From contig NZ_NEVU01000003.1 of the NCBI RefSeq assembly GCF_002261355.1, forward strand, positions 434,001 through 498,000: a stretch of DNA of 64,000 nucleotides, in the 5' to 3' direction. The DNA is from Bordetella genomosp. 12 (GTDB lineage: Bacteria > Pseudomonadota > Gammaproteobacteria > Burkholderiales > Burkholderiaceae_B). Position numbers and translations under genes: made by a program. The notes beneath the pieces were generated by a model, which worked only from the letters and a program-made list of their open reading frames with translations, did not search any database and was not told where the DNA came from. Below are positions 53,390-64,000 of the stretch, one piece after another. Within the stretch, counting starts at the first letter, position 1, and the number at the start of each line of letters is the position of its first letter.

Positions 53390-56023
53390 ATGGCAGTTAA
53401 GGGCAACGCCCCCAAGTCCCTCCCCGCTGGCCAGCCCGCGGGCGCCCAGGACGATTCTATTACGTCACTATTTTCGTCCTGGTTCAAACCCACCCTGCCC
53501 GGGCTGTCGGCCGAAACCCTGCAAGCCCTGCCCGGCCCGGCGCTTCTGCAAGCCGCCTACGCTTATGGCGTGGATGCCTGGCAACGCGGCGTGCTCTATA
53601 CCGACGTCATGCGCCAGCGCGGCAATCAGTATCTGGTGCATATGGCCAAGCGCGAACCGAATGTGCTGGCCATGGAGTCCGAGGTCCTGCTCGATGGCCG
53701 CGAGTTCGAGCGCCCGGTCAACTACATGCTGCTGCGCATCGTTCCTCCGGCCGATACGCCGGCAGACCCCGAAAAGCGCCCCTTTCTGGTGGTGGATCCC
53801 CGCGCTGGCCACGGGCCGGGCATAGGGGGATTCAAACCGGAGAGCGAGATCGGTGTGGCGGTGCGTGCCGGCCACCCCTGCTACTTCGCTTCCTTTCTGC
53901 CCCAGCCCACGCCGACCCAGACGGTCGAGGACGTCATGCGCGCCGAAGCGCGCTTTCTGGAAACCATCATCGACCGCCACCCCGACGCCGAAGGCAAGCC
54001 CGTGGTGGTGGGCAATTGCCAGGCCGGCTGGCAGATCATGATGACCGCCGCCATGCGCCCCGAGCTGTTCGGCCCCATCATCGTGGCCGGCGCGCCACTG
54101 TCGTACTGGGCGGGCTGGCGCAACAAGAATCCCATGCGTTATTCGGGCGGGCTGCTCGGCGGCTCCTGGCTCACCGAGATGACCAGCGATATGGGCAACG
54201 GCAAGTTCGACGGCGCCTGGCTGGTGCAGAACTTCGAGAATCTCAACCCCGCCAACACCTTGTGGAGCAAACAGTACAACCTGTACTCCAAGGTCGACAC
54301 GGAAGCGCCGCGCTATCTCGAGTTCGAGAAGTGGTGGGGCGGTCATGTTTTTCTCAATGCCCCGGAGATCCAGTACATCGTCGACAACCTGTTCATCGGC
54401 AACCGGCTCGCCACCGCCGGCCTGGTGACCTCCGACGGCATCCGGATCGATCTGCGCAACATCCGCTCGCCCATCATTGTGTTCTGCTCCAAGGGCGACA
54501 ACATCACGCCCCCGCCACAGGCGCTGGGCTGGATCACCGACCTTTACCAGGACGACAAGGAAGTCATCGCCCACGGCCAGACCATCGTCTATGCCGTGCA
54601 TGAAAGCGTCGGCCATCTGGGCATCTTCGTCTCGGGCAGTGTCGCGCGCAAAGAGCATCTGGAATTCACCAGCAATATCGACATGATCGATGTGCTGCCG
54701 CCCGGCATCTACCAAACCGAAATCGCCGACAAGACGCCGGAAACCGCCAATGCCGATCTGGCGCAAGGCAATTACGTGCTGTCTTTCGCGCGCCGCAATC
54801 TGGACGACGTGCGCCAGATCGTCCAACGGCTGGAAGAAGATGACCGCCGTTTTGCCGCCGTGGCGCGCATCTCGGATATCAATCTGGGCATGTACCGCAG
54901 CTTCCTGCGTCCCTGGGTGCAGGCTGTCGTCACGCCGCAGACGGCGGAGTGGGCGCAACGCCTGCATCCGCTGCGTCTGCCCTATGAATTGATCTCCGAC
55001 CGCAACCCTTCGATCGCTCCCATTGCCCAGGTGGCCGAACAGGTGCGCGAGCACCGCGAGCCGGTGGCCGCCGACAACCCCTTCCTCGTGGCGCAGCAGA
55101 TGGTCTCGCAGGCCATCGTGGCCGGGCTGGAGATTTTCACTGAATTGCGCGATGCGGCCGTCGAGCGCACCTTCATGAATGTCTTTGGCTCGCTGCCGGC
55201 GCAGAACCTGGCCGGACTGGGCGCGCGGCCCGGCGCGCCACGCAAGCATCCGGGCGTATCGCCCGAGCATCTGGACTTCATGCGCAGGCGGCAGGACGAA
55301 CTGCGCGCGCGCATCAGCCAGGGCGGCGCCCGCGAGGCGGCCATCCGCATGGTGCTGGCTGTCTCCGGCGCCGGCGGCGGTCTGGACGAACGCAGCTACG
55401 CCATGATCCGCCGTCTGCGTGCCGACTCCGAAACCAGCATCTCCCTGCAGGACTTCAAGGACGCGGTGCGCGATCAGGCGCTGCTCATGCTCATGGACGG
55501 CCCGGCTGCCGTGCGCGCCATCCCCAAGCTGCTGGAGAACGTATCGGCCGACGGCATCCGCCTGACGCTGGCCACCATGCGCCATATCGTGGAAGCCACG
55601 CAGCCGCTCACGCCGCGCGCCCAAGAGGCGCTGCAGGAAATGGAACGCCTGTTCGAGACGGCTGAGCGCCGCGCACGGCGCCGCGAAGGCGGGCAGCCTC
55701 AGGATCTGTCGCAACTGCCCTTGATCGACGCCTTCAGCGCCACCGACGTGGGCCGCGAGGCCTTGCAGGTCGCCGGCCTGGATCTGCCCGCCACGCGCAG
55801 CGCCAGCCGTCTGGCGGACAAGCCTGCTGCCAAGCCAGGCCGCAAAACGGCCGCCAGGCCCGCGAGCAAGCGCGCCGCCAAGACGCCGGCCAAGCCCGCC
55901 GCGGCCAAGAAGGCAACACCCAAAAAGGTGGCGCCAGCGGCGGCGAAAACCGCCGCGAAACCGGCGCGCAAGTCCGCGGATGTCATTCCGCTCACACCGC
56001 CGCGTGCCCGCAAACGCGGCTAA
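53390..56023 (+). CDS. DUF3141 protein, PHA-synthase-like alpha/beta hydrolase with a lysine-rich tail
   Basis: An 877-residue protein. The alpha/beta-hydrolase domain (about residues 130-420) has a lipase-like box GNCQAGW with a cysteine nucleophile (Cys210), Asp370 in FCSKGDNITPP and His409 in VHESVGHLGIF, the same triad as PhaC polymerases. The next 370 residues are helical (LRPWVQAVVTPQTAEWAQR, EHLDFMRRRQDELRARI). From about residue 803 to the end it is rich in Lys, Ala, Pro, like histone H1. It may bind polymer granules, DNA or acidic lipids. It leads an operon with Pta, AckA and FabI proteins, suggesting acyl-CoA or hydroxyacyl metabolism. The reaction is unknown. Confidence 0.88.
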   Translation: MAVKGNAPKSLPAGQPAGAQDDSITSLFSSWFKPTLPGLSAETLQALPGPALLQAAYAYGVDAWQRGVLYTDVMRQRGNQYLVHMAKREPNVLAMESEVLLDGREFERPVNYMLLRIVPPADTPADPEKRPFLVVDPRAGHGPGIGGFKPESEIGVAVRAGHPCYFASFLPQPTPTQTVEDVMRAEARFLETIIDRHPDAEGKPVVVGNCQAGWQIMMTAAMRPELFGPIIVAGAPLSYWAGWRNKNPMRYSGGLLGGSWLTEMTSDMGNGKFDGAWLVQNFENLNPANTLWSKQYNLYSKVDTEAPRYLEFEKWWGGHVFLNAPEIQYIVDNLFIGNRLATAGLVTSDGIRIDLRNIRSPIIVFCSKGDNITPPPQALGWITDLYQDDKEVIAHGQTIVYAVHESVGHLGIFVSGSVARKEHLEFTSNIDMIDVLPPGIYQTEIADKTPETANADLAQGNYVLSFARRNLDDVRQIVQRLEEDDRRFAAVARISDINLGMYRSFLRPWVQAVVTPQTAEWAQRLHPLRLPYELISDRNPSIAPIAQVAEQVREHREPVAADNPFLVAQQMVSQAIVAGLEIFTELRDAAVERTFMNVFGSLPAQNLAGLGARPGAPRKHPGVSPEHLDFMRRRQDELRARISQGGAREAAIRMVLAVSGAGGGLDERSYAMIRRLRADSETSISLQDFKDAVRDQALLMLMDGPAAVRAIPKLLENVSADGIRLTLATMRHIVEATQPLTPRAQEALQEMERLFETAERRARRREGGQPQDLSQLPLIDAFSATDVGREALQVAGLDLPATRSASRLADKPAAKPGRKTAARPASKRAAKTPAKPAAAKKATPKKVAPAAAKTAAKPARKSADVIPLTPPRARKRG

Positions 56024-56040
56024 GCCCTGGAGGCCGACCC

Positions 56041-56979
56041 ATGACAGAGACGCGTGCTCCCCACTATGAACGCCTGATCGAACGGGCGCGTGAGTTGCCG
56101 GCGGCAACCTGCGCCATTGCTCATCCCTGCGACGAGACCTCCTTGAGCTCGGCGCTCGAAGCGGCTCGCCTGGGTCTGCTGGTGCCCATTCTGGTGGGTC
56201 CGCAGCGCAAGATCCGCGAGGTGGCCGAGCAATGCGGGCTGGACCTGACGTCGGTCGAGATCGTCGACACCCCGCATAGCCATGCCTCGGCCGCCGCGGC
56301 GGTCGAACGCGTACGCAGCGGCCATGCGTCGCTGCTCATGAAAGGCAGCCTGCATACCGATGAATTGATGCACGATGTCGTGGCGCGCGATACCGGCCTG
56401 CGGACCGGGCGGCGCATCAGCCATGTTTTCATCATGGACGTGCCCAGTTACGTCGAACCGCTGTTCATCACCGACGCGGCCATCAACATCTTTCCCGATC
56501 TGGACACCAAGGCCGACATCATCCGCAACGTGATCGAGCTGCATCTGGGCCTGGGGCTGGGCGCGCCGCGCGTGGCCATCCTGTCGGCCGTCGAACAGGT
56601 CACGCGCGCCATTCCCAGCACCCTCGAGGCCGCCGCGCTGTGCAAAATGGCCGACCGCGGCCAGATCATGGGCGGCGTGCTCGATGGTCCGCTGGCGCTG
56701 GACAACGCCATCAGCCCCGAAGCCGCCCGGGTCAAAGGCATCGTCTCGCCGGTGGCCGGCCGCGCCCAGGTGCTGGTGGTGCCCGATCTCGAGGCGGGCA
56801 ATATGCTGGCCAAGAACCTGACGTTTCTGGCCGGCGCCGATGCCGCCGGCATCGTGCTGGGCGCACGCGTGCCCATCATTCTGACCAGCCGCGCCGACAG
56901 CGCGCGCTCACGCCTGGCCTCGTGCGCGGTCGCCATGATCTACGCCAACCACCTGGCCCGCACCGCCCCCATCCAATGA
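56041..56979 (+). CDS. phosphate acyltransferase (Pta/Ptb family), no MaoC domain
   Basis: A 312-residue enzyme exchanging CoA and phosphate on an acyl group. ASLLMKGSLHTDELMHDVVARDTGLRTGRRISHVFIMDVPSYVEPLFITDAAINIFPDLDTKADII is the PTA/PTB core. The long bifunctional forms begin with a MaoC hydratase domain, which is absent. Acetyl, butyryl or other short acyl-CoA could be used; the partner kinase is next. It is 17 bp after the DUF3141 gene. Confidence 0.9.
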   Translation: MTETRAPHYERLIERARELPAATCAIAHPCDETSLSSALEAARLGLLVPILVGPQRKIREVAEQCGLDLTSVEIVDTPHSHASAAAAVERVRSGHASLLMKGSLHTDELMHDVVARDTGLRTGRRISHVFIMDVPSYVEPLFITDAAINIFPDLDTKADIIRNVIELHLGLGLGAPRVAILSAVEQVTRAIPSTLEAAALCKMADRGQIMGGVLDGPLALDNAISPEAARVKGIVSPVAGRAQVLVVPDLEAGNMLAKNLTFLAGADAAGIVLGARVPIILTSRADSARSRLASCAVAMIYANHLARTAPIQ

Positions 56980-56987
56980 GGCCGCCG

Positions 56988-58178
56988 ATGAACAGCCAGG
57001 ACACACTACTCGTCATCAACGCGGGCAGCTCCAGCATCAAGTTCTATCTTTACGGCATCAGCGCCGAGCGCGAGCTCAGCCCGATTCTTGGCGGCCAGCT
57101 CGAAGGCATCGGCACGCAGCACTCGCGCTTGCGGGTGCGCGACGCTCAGGGCCAGACCATGACCGAACGCCAGATCGCGCCGCGCCACGCCGCGGATGTG
57201 CGGGATGCCCAGGAAGTCGTGGGCACCTGGCTCAGCGGCCACTTGAGCGGCTCGCCGCTGGCCGTGGGCCACCGCGTCGTGCATGGCGGCCCGGATCTGC
57301 ATGCGCCGGTCCTGGTCGATGACGCCATCATCGAAAAGTTGCAGAGCTACACCTCGCTGGCGCCCTTGCATCAGCCCAATAATCTGGCGCCCATGCAGGT
57401 CATCCGCGAGCGGCTGCCGCACTTGCCCCAAGTGGCCTGCTTCGATACCGCCTTTCACCGCACGCACTCGGCGGTGGCGGATCGCTATGCCGTGCCCGAA
57501 GCGATGTATCAGGAAGGCGTGCGGCGCTACGGGTTTCATGGCTTGTCTTATGAGTATGTGGCGCAACGCGTCAAGCGCGCCCTGCCCGACCTGCAAGGCG
57601 GCAAAGTCGTCGCCGCCCATATCGGGTCGGGCGTGTCGGCCTGCGCCATGCTCGATGGCAAGAGCGTGGACAGCACCATGGGCTTTACCGCGCTCGAAGG
57701 CCTGCCCATGGGCACCCGGCCCGGGCGCCTGGACCCTGGCATCGTGCTGTGGCTGATGGAGCGCGGCATGAGCCATGACGAGATCCAGCATTTTCTCTAC
57801 CACGACTGCGGGCTCAAAGGCCTGTCGGGCATCGGCAACGATATGCGCGAACTCGAAGCCAGCGACGCGCCTGCCGCGCGGCTGGCGCTCGATTACTTTG
57901 CCTGGCGCGTCGCCGAGGGCATCGTCGGCCTGGGCTGCGCCATGAACGGCATCGACGCCATCGTGTTCACCGCCGGTATCGGCGAGAACTCCGCTGGCAT
58001 GCGCGCGCGCATCGCACGTCACTGGGAGTGGCTGGGCATCCGCATCGATGATGCACGCAATGCCGCGCACGGCCCGCGCATCAGCACCGAAGACAGCAAG
58101 ATCGGCGTGTATGTGGTGCGCACCAATGAAGAGCTCATCATCGCCCAGCACACCCTCGATCTGGTGTCGGCCCGATGA
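56988..58178 (+). CDS. ackA: acetate/propionate family kinase
   Basis: A 396-residue kinase that makes ATP from acyl phosphate. LLVINAGSSSIKFYLYGIS is the phosphate-binding start; GHRVVHGG, HNPANN-like HQPNNLAPMQ, FDTAFHRTHS, RRYGFHGLSYEYV, HIGSGVSACAMLDGKSVDSTMGFTALEGLPMGTRPGRLDPGI and FTAGIGENSAGMR are AckA motifs. The ATG at 56988 follows TGAGG by 6 bp; an upstream in-frame ATG (56976) overlaps the pta stop. With Pta it can couple acyl-CoA to ATP. Confidence 0.94.
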   Translation: MNSQDTLLVINAGSSSIKFYLYGISAERELSPILGGQLEGIGTQHSRLRVRDAQGQTMTERQIAPRHAADVRDAQEVVGTWLSGHLSGSPLAVGHRVVHGGPDLHAPVLVDDAIIEKLQSYTSLAPLHQPNNLAPMQVIRERLPHLPQVACFDTAFHRTHSAVADRYAVPEAMYQEGVRRYGFHGLSYEYVAQRVKRALPDLQGGKVVAAHIGSGVSACAMLDGKSVDSTMGFTALEGLPMGTRPGRLDPGIVLWLMERGMSHDEIQHFLYHDCGLKGLSGIGNDMRELEASDAPAARLALDYFAWRVAEGIVGLGCAMNGIDAIVFTAGIGENSAGMRARIARHWEWLGIRIDDARNAAHGPRISTEDSKIGVYVVRTNEELIIAQHTLDLVSAR

Positions 58179-58939
58179 ACGCCCTGGCGGGCAAGCGCGG
58201 TCTGATCACCGGCATCGCCAACGACAACTCCATTGCCTGGGGCTGCGCCAAAGCCTTCCGCGCCATGGGCGCGGAGCTGGCTGTCACCTATCTAAACGAC
58301 AAGGCGCGCCACTACGTCGAACCCCTGGCGCGGCAAGTCGAGGCGCCCCTGCTCATGCCGCTGGACCTTAATCAACCCGGCCAGCTGGAAGACGTTTTCG
58401 AACGCCTCCGCGCCGAATGGGGCCGGCTGGACTTCGTGCTGCATGCCATCGCCTACGCCCCGCGCGATGACCTCCAGGGCCGCGTGACAGACTGCTCGCG
58501 CGCGGGTTTTCTGGCGGCCATGGATATTTCCTGCTGGTCCTTCATCCGCATGGCCCATCTGGCCGAGCCGCTCATGACCGATGGCGGCACGCTCTTTTGC
58601 ATGAGCTATTACGGCGCCGAGATGGTGGTGGAGCACTACAACATGATGGGGCCGGTCAAGGCGGCGCTCGAGTCGGCCACGCGCTATCTGGCCGCCGAAC
58701 TCGGCCCGCAGGGCATACGCGTGCACGCCATCTCGCCCGGGCCTTTGAAAACCCGCGCGGCCTCCGGCATCAGCGACTTTGACGCCTTGCTCTACAAAGC
58801 CCAGGAGAAAGCGCCGATCCGCAGCCTGGTGGACATCGATGATGTCGGCGAAGCCACCGCCTGGCTGGCGACCGACGCGGCGCGGCGCATGACCGGCCAG
58901 ACGCTGTACATCGACGGCGGCTACCACATCGTCGATTGA
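58175..58939 (+). CDS. fabI: enoyl-[acyl-carrier-protein] reductase FabI-like
   Basis: A 254-residue short-chain dehydrogenase. GKRGLITGIANDNSIAWGCAKAFRAMGAELAVTYLNDKARHYVEPLA is the FabI NADH-binding start. The catalytic Tyr-X6-Lys is in EHYNMMGPVKAALESATRYLAAELGPQGIRVHAISPGPLKTRAASGI. It overlaps ackA by 4 bp (ATGA), the last gene of the operon. In this context it may reduce enoyl-CoA rather than serve bulk fatty-acid synthesis; another fabI may exist elsewhere. Confidence 0.92.
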   Translation: MNALAGKRGLITGIANDNSIAWGCAKAFRAMGAELAVTYLNDKARHYVEPLARQVEAPLLMPLDLNQPGQLEDVFERLRAEWGRLDFVLHAIAYAPRDDLQGRVTDCSRAGFLAAMDISCWSFIRMAHLAEPLMTDGGTLFCMSYYGAEMVVEHYNMMGPVKAALESATRYLAAELGPQGIRVHAISPGPLKTRAASGISDFDALLYKAQEKAPIRSLVDIDDVGEATAWLATDAARRMTGQTLYIDGGYHIVD

Positions 58940-58946
58940 AGGCGGC

Positions 58947-60626
58947 TCAGGCCTTGCGGCCGCGCTGCTCGATGGCGGCCACGGCCTGCTCGACGCTGAT
59001 GAACACCTGCTCCGGCCCCACGGCCTCGATCAATCCGCTGCGCTCCATCGCGGTGCGGAACAGGCCATGGCCGCCCGCGATCATCATGACCGTCTCGCGC
59101 GCATCCAGCTCGCGCTTGAGCCTAAAAAGGGCCTCGACGGCGTCGGCATCGGCATGGGTCATGGCTTCGGCGTCCAGCACGAACCAGCGGGCGTTGCCGG
59201 CCAGCGAGACCACGTCGCGGGCACGGCGGCGAAAGGCGTCGGCATTGAAAAACCAGATGGACGACTCGAACAGCCAGATCACCGTGTCCGGCACCGGCTC
59301 GGCCGTGGGATTCAGATGCAGTTTGCACAACGCCCGGTCGCCCGGCAGGCGCCCGAGCAACGCATCGCGGGGATTGGCCGTGACATACATCACGTACATC
59401 AGCGTGGCCGTGACGGCCGTCATGACGCCGCCCAGCACACCGAAGAACACCACGCCCACCGCGGCCAGCATGGCAAAACCCAGCTCCGCCCGCGAAATCC
59501 GGGCCAGTTGGACAAAAGCCTCCCACTGGAACAGATGCAGGGCCGCGAAGAACAGGATCGCCGCCAGCGTGGCCTGCGGCAGCCAATAGAGCAGCCCGGT
59601 CGCCAGGCTCAGGACCGCTCCCAAGGCCAGGGCCGCCACGACACTGGCCAGCGGCGAGCTGGCGCCGGCGGCCAGGCTGACGGCGGTGCGCGAATCCGCG
59701 CCGGTCACGACGAAACCCTGAAACAGCCCGGAGGCCAGATTCGCGCCGCCCAGCCCGACCAATTCGCGGTTGGGCTCGACGTCCTCGCCGCTGACGGTGG
59801 CGAAACTGCGCGCCGTGACGATGCCGCTGGAAAAGCTGACGAGCAGCACACCCGCGGCGCCCAGCAGAAAACCCGGCACATTGCGAAAGTCATCCGGCAG
59901 CTTGAACACCGGCAGACCCGCCGGCACATCGCCCACCACCGCGATGCCCAGCTTAGGGAAATTCAAGAGCCAGGACAGCAGGCAGGTGACGGCGACCAGC
60001 ATGATGGCGCCCGGCCAGCGTGGCCGCCAGGCCCGTTGCGCGGCCAGCGCGGCGCAGCAAAGCACGCCCAGCACCAGCGTGGCGGGATGCGCCTGGGTGA
60101 GCAAGCGGGTGACGGCCTCGAAAGGCCGCAGCAGATCCGCCGCGCGCGCGCCCGCGCCAGTCAGCGCGCCCAGTTGCGACCAAGCCAGCGTGAGCGCCAC
60201 GCCGGCCATATACCCCACCAGCACCGGCCGCGACAGCAGGTTGGCCAGCACACCCAGGCGAAACAGCCGCGCCAGCAGACAACCCACCCCCACCACGACG
60301 GCCATGCCGGCTGCCGCGGCAAGCCGGGCTTGCGGCTCGACGATGGACAGCCCCGTCAGGGTGGCTGCGATCAGGGTGCAGGTGGCCGTATCCGGCCCGA
60401 CGATGAGCGTACGCGAAGCGCCGAACAGGGCATAACCCAGCATGCCGGCCATCGCGGCCCACAAGCCGCTGGCGGCGGGCAAGCCCATCATGCTGGCGTA
60501 GGCCAGGCCCACGGGCAGCGCCACGGCCGCGACGCTCAGACCGGCCAGGGCATCCTGGCGCGCGGACGCGGCCGTGATGCCGCGCCATTTGGCCAAATTC
60601 GGTCCGAGCAGGGATTTGAGATTCAT
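58947..60626 (-). CDS. SulP-family inorganic anion transporter with STAS domain
   Basis: A 559-residue inner-membrane anion transporter. DALAGLSVAAVALPVGLAYASMMGLPAASGLWAAMAGMLGYALFGASR is the SulP start, and about twelve helices follow. A C-terminal STAS domain (about residues 440-550: VIWLFESSIWFFNADAF, WFVLDAEAMTHADADAVEALFRL) may regulate it. The start at 60626 avoids a long hairpin that covers the farther start at 60662. Sulfate or bicarbonate are plausible substrates. Converges with fabI, 7 bp apart. Confidence 0.9.
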   Translation of the reverse strand: MNLKSLLGPNLAKWRGITAASARQDALAGLSVAAVALPVGLAYASMMGLPAASGLWAAMAGMLGYALFGASRTLIVGPDTATCTLIAATLTGLSIVEPQARLAAAAGMAVVVGVGCLLARLFRLGVLANLLSRPVLVGYMAGVALTLAWSQLGALTGAGARAADLLRPFEAVTRLLTQAHPATLVLGVLCCAALAAQRAWRPRWPGAIMLVAVTCLLSWLLNFPKLGIAVVGDVPAGLPVFKLPDDFRNVPGFLLGAAGVLLVSFSSGIVTARSFATVSGEDVEPNRELVGLGGANLASGLFQGFVVTGADSRTAVSLAAGASSPLASVVAALALGAVLSLATGLLYWLPQATLAAILFFAALHLFQWEAFVQLARISRAELGFAMLAAVGVVFFGVLGGVMTAVTATLMYVMYVTANPRDALLGRLPGDRALCKLHLNPTAEPVPDTVIWLFESSIWFFNADAFRRRARDVVSLAGNARWFVLDAEAMTHADADAVEALFRLKRELDARETVMMIAGGHGLFRTAMERSGLIEAVGPEQVFISVEQAVAAIEQRGRKA

Positions 60627-60660
60627 CGGTGGCGGCTGAGAGCGGAACAAACCCAATGAC

Positions 60661-60696
60661 ATCGGGGCCTGGCCGCACAGGCGGCCAGGCCCCGAT
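60661..60696 (-). terminator. perfect 16-bp inverted repeat between pgk and the SulP gene
   Basis: ATCGGGGCCTGGCCGC, ACAG, then its exact reverse complement. No T run follows on the minus strand. It lies 30 bp after the pgk stop and covers the alternative SulP start at 60662. A pgk terminator, processing stem or translation-blocking hairpin are possible. Confidence 0.6.
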
Positions 60697-60725
60697 CTTA
60701 CCCCTGACGCGGCAAATCCGCGTCC

Positions 60726-61919
60726 TTAGACCGCGCGCGCCTCGAGCACCGCCACGGCCGGCAGGGACTTGCCCTCCAGAAACTCCAGGAACGCGCCGCC
60801 GCCGGTCGAAATGTAGCCGACCTTATCGCCGATGTTGTACTTGGCGATGGCGGCCAGCGTATCGCCGCCGCCCGCGATCGAGAAGCCCTCGGAGTCGGCG
60901 ATGGCTTCGGCCACCACCTTGGTGCCGTTGGCGAACTGGTCGAATTCGAACACCCCTACCGGGCCGTTCCAGACAATGGTGCCGGCCTGCTTGAGGATAT
61001 CGGCCAACGTCTGGGCGGTCTGGGGACCGATATCCAGAATCATGTCATCCTCGGCCACGTCAGCGGCCGCCTTGGTGGTCGCCTGGGCATCGGCGCCGAA
61101 CGCCTTGGCGCACACCACGTCGGTCGGGATGGGCACGGCCGCGCCACGCTCGGCCATGATATCGATCACAGCGCGCGCCTGCGCGATCTGCTCCGGCTCG
61201 GCCAGCGACTTGCCTATGGGCAGCCCGGCGGCCAGCATAAAGGTATTGGCGATGCCGCCGCCGACCACGAGCTGGTCGACCTTGCCGGCCAGTGCCTGCA
61301 GGATGGACAACTTGGTCGACACTTTGGAGCCGCCCACGATGGCCACCAGCGGACGCTTGGGATCATGCAAGGCACGGCCCAGCGCATCGAGCTCGGCTTC
61401 GAGCAGCGGGCCGGCGCAGGCGACCGGCGCAAAGCGCGCGATACCGTGCGTGGTGGCCTCGGCGCGGTGCGCGGTGCCGAAGGCATCGTTGACGTAGACA
61501 TCGCAAAGCGCGGCCATCTTGCGCGCCAGGCCTTCGTCGTCCTTCTTCTCGCCCACATTGACGCGGCAGTTCTCGAGCAAAACCACGCGGCCCGGTTCGA
61601 CCTTGACGCCGTCGACCCAGTTCTGCACCAGCGGCACGGGCATGCCCAGCAGCTCGGACAGGCGCTGAGCCACACGGGCCAGCGAATCCGCTTCGGTGAG
61701 CACACCTTCCTTGGGACGCCCCAGGTGCGAGGTGACCATCACGGCCGCGCCGGCGTCCAGCGCCAGCCGGATGCCGGGCACCGACGCGCGGATGCGGGTG
61801 TCTTCGCTGATGCGGCCGGCATCGTCAAAAGGCACATTCAGATCGGCGCGGATAAAGACGCGCTTGCCGGCCAGATCGCCTTGCTTGGCCAGCGCGGACA
61901 GGGTGTTCACTTTGGACAT
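60726..61919 (-). CDS. pgk: phosphoglycerate kinase
   Basis: A 397-residue glycolytic enzyme making ATP from 1,3-bisphosphoglycerate. [54 protein letters not shown] has the substrate arginines; [36 protein letters not shown] and [27 protein letters not shown] are nucleotide-domain motifs, and the C-terminal [12 protein letters not shown] loop is present. It follows gap on the same strand, separated by a terminator. Confidence 0.97.
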   Translation of the reverse strand: MSKVNTLSALAKQGDLAGKRVFIRADLNVPFDDAGRISEDTRIRASVPGIRLALDAGAAVMVTSHLGRPKEGVLTEADSLARVAQRLSELLGMPVPLVQNWVDGVKVEPGRVVLLENCRVNVGEKKDDEGLARKMAALCDVYVNDAFGTAHRAEATTHGIARFAPVACAGPLLEAELDALGRALHDPKRPLVAIVGGSKVSTKLSILQALAGKVDQLVVGGGIANTFMLAAGLPIGKSLAEPEQIAQARAVIDIMAERGAAVPIPTDVVCAKAFGADAQATTKAAADVAEDDMILDIGPQTAQTLADILKQAGTIVWNGPVGVFEFDQFANGTKVVAEAIADSEGFSIAGGGDTLAAIAKYNIGDKVGYISTGGGAFLEFLEGKSLPAVAVLEARAV

Positions 61920-61954
61920 GTTGTCTTCCTTCTTTTATGAGCTTGCCTGGACGA

Positions 61955-61982
61955 TAAAAAGGCCGGCACCTGGGGTCCGGCC
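61955..61982 (-). terminator. intrinsic terminator after gap
   Basis: On the minus strand GGCCGG, a 10-base loop, CCGGCC and then TTTTTATCG. It lies 50 bp after the gap stop and before pgk, so it may reduce read-through. Confidence 0.85.
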
Positions 61983-62031
61983 CGTTGTCCAAGCCGAAGC
62001 CCCCCGCGGGAGGCTTCGCGCTTATGGCAAC

Positions 62032-64000
<1,969 letters not shown>

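Noticed and set aside
53468-56107. Minus-strand ORF of 879 residues
   Set aside because: Antisense to the DUF3141 gene and lacking any recognisable domain.

Overview
The window looks like a chromosomal segment of a betaproteobacterium of the family Alcaligenaceae (Bordetella/Achromobacter type). This is inferred from the GC-rich DNA with GC-biased third codon positions, Bug-family binding proteins, a tctBA pair, an AddAB-like helicase-nuclease pair, an extended 87-residue IF-1, and the gene orders dnaX-ybaB-recR and purC/purE-purK-sua5. I see no phage, insertion sequence, CRISPR array or rRNA. The genes read as intact apart from the two cut by the window ends.

Layout. 1-3456 (minus): the end of an SsuABC/TauABC-type ABC importer operon and a class III CoA-transferase. 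3552-14343 (minus): recR, ybaB, dnaX, the SRP RNA (ffs) with a very long terminator hairpin, an AddAB-like pair, a 43-residue membrane ORF and an MFS transporter. 14580-18758: tRNA-Arg(CCT), a PBP7-type peptidase with a histone-H1-like linker, then on the minus strand an RHH protein, a PfpI-family protein, YbaK and XerD. 18786-26943: a catabolic block with a LysR regulator, two acetolactate-synthase-like ThDP enzymes, glutaryl-CoA dehydrogenase, a Bug protein coupled to a class II aldolase, and a MaoC protein. 27125-32580: a siderophore-uptake locus with an AraC regulator, Fur box, TonB receptor, FptX/RhtX-like permease and an FAD monooxygenase starting at TTG. 32635-37803 (minus): sua5, purK, purE, purC and fructose-bisphosphate aldolase.

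38078-44413: a dicarboxylate symporter, a YpeA-type acetyltransferase, a gene-poor gap rich in inverted repeats, tctBA without tctC, an EamA transporter and an unrecognised two-gene membrane operon. 44414-53185: infA behind a long structured leader, an M23 peptidase with a lipoprotein, mog, a PiT phosphate transporter, azlCD, cbpAM behind a sigma-32-like promoter, and small enzymes including YfcF. 53301-58939: a tight operon of a PHA-synthase-like DUF3141 protein, a Pta-type acyltransferase, an acetate kinase and a FabI reductase. 58947-64000 (minus): a SulP transporter, then pgk, gap and tkt of central carbon metabolism.

Two systems most deserve follow-up. One is the DUF3141-pta-ackA-fabI operon, which looks like a module passing an acyl group between CoA, phosphate and ADP. 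The other is the Fur-box locus in which an FAD monooxygenase is translationally coupled to a siderophore permease, which suggests chemical processing of the imported siderophore. All functions are inferred from reading the sequence; no database search was run.
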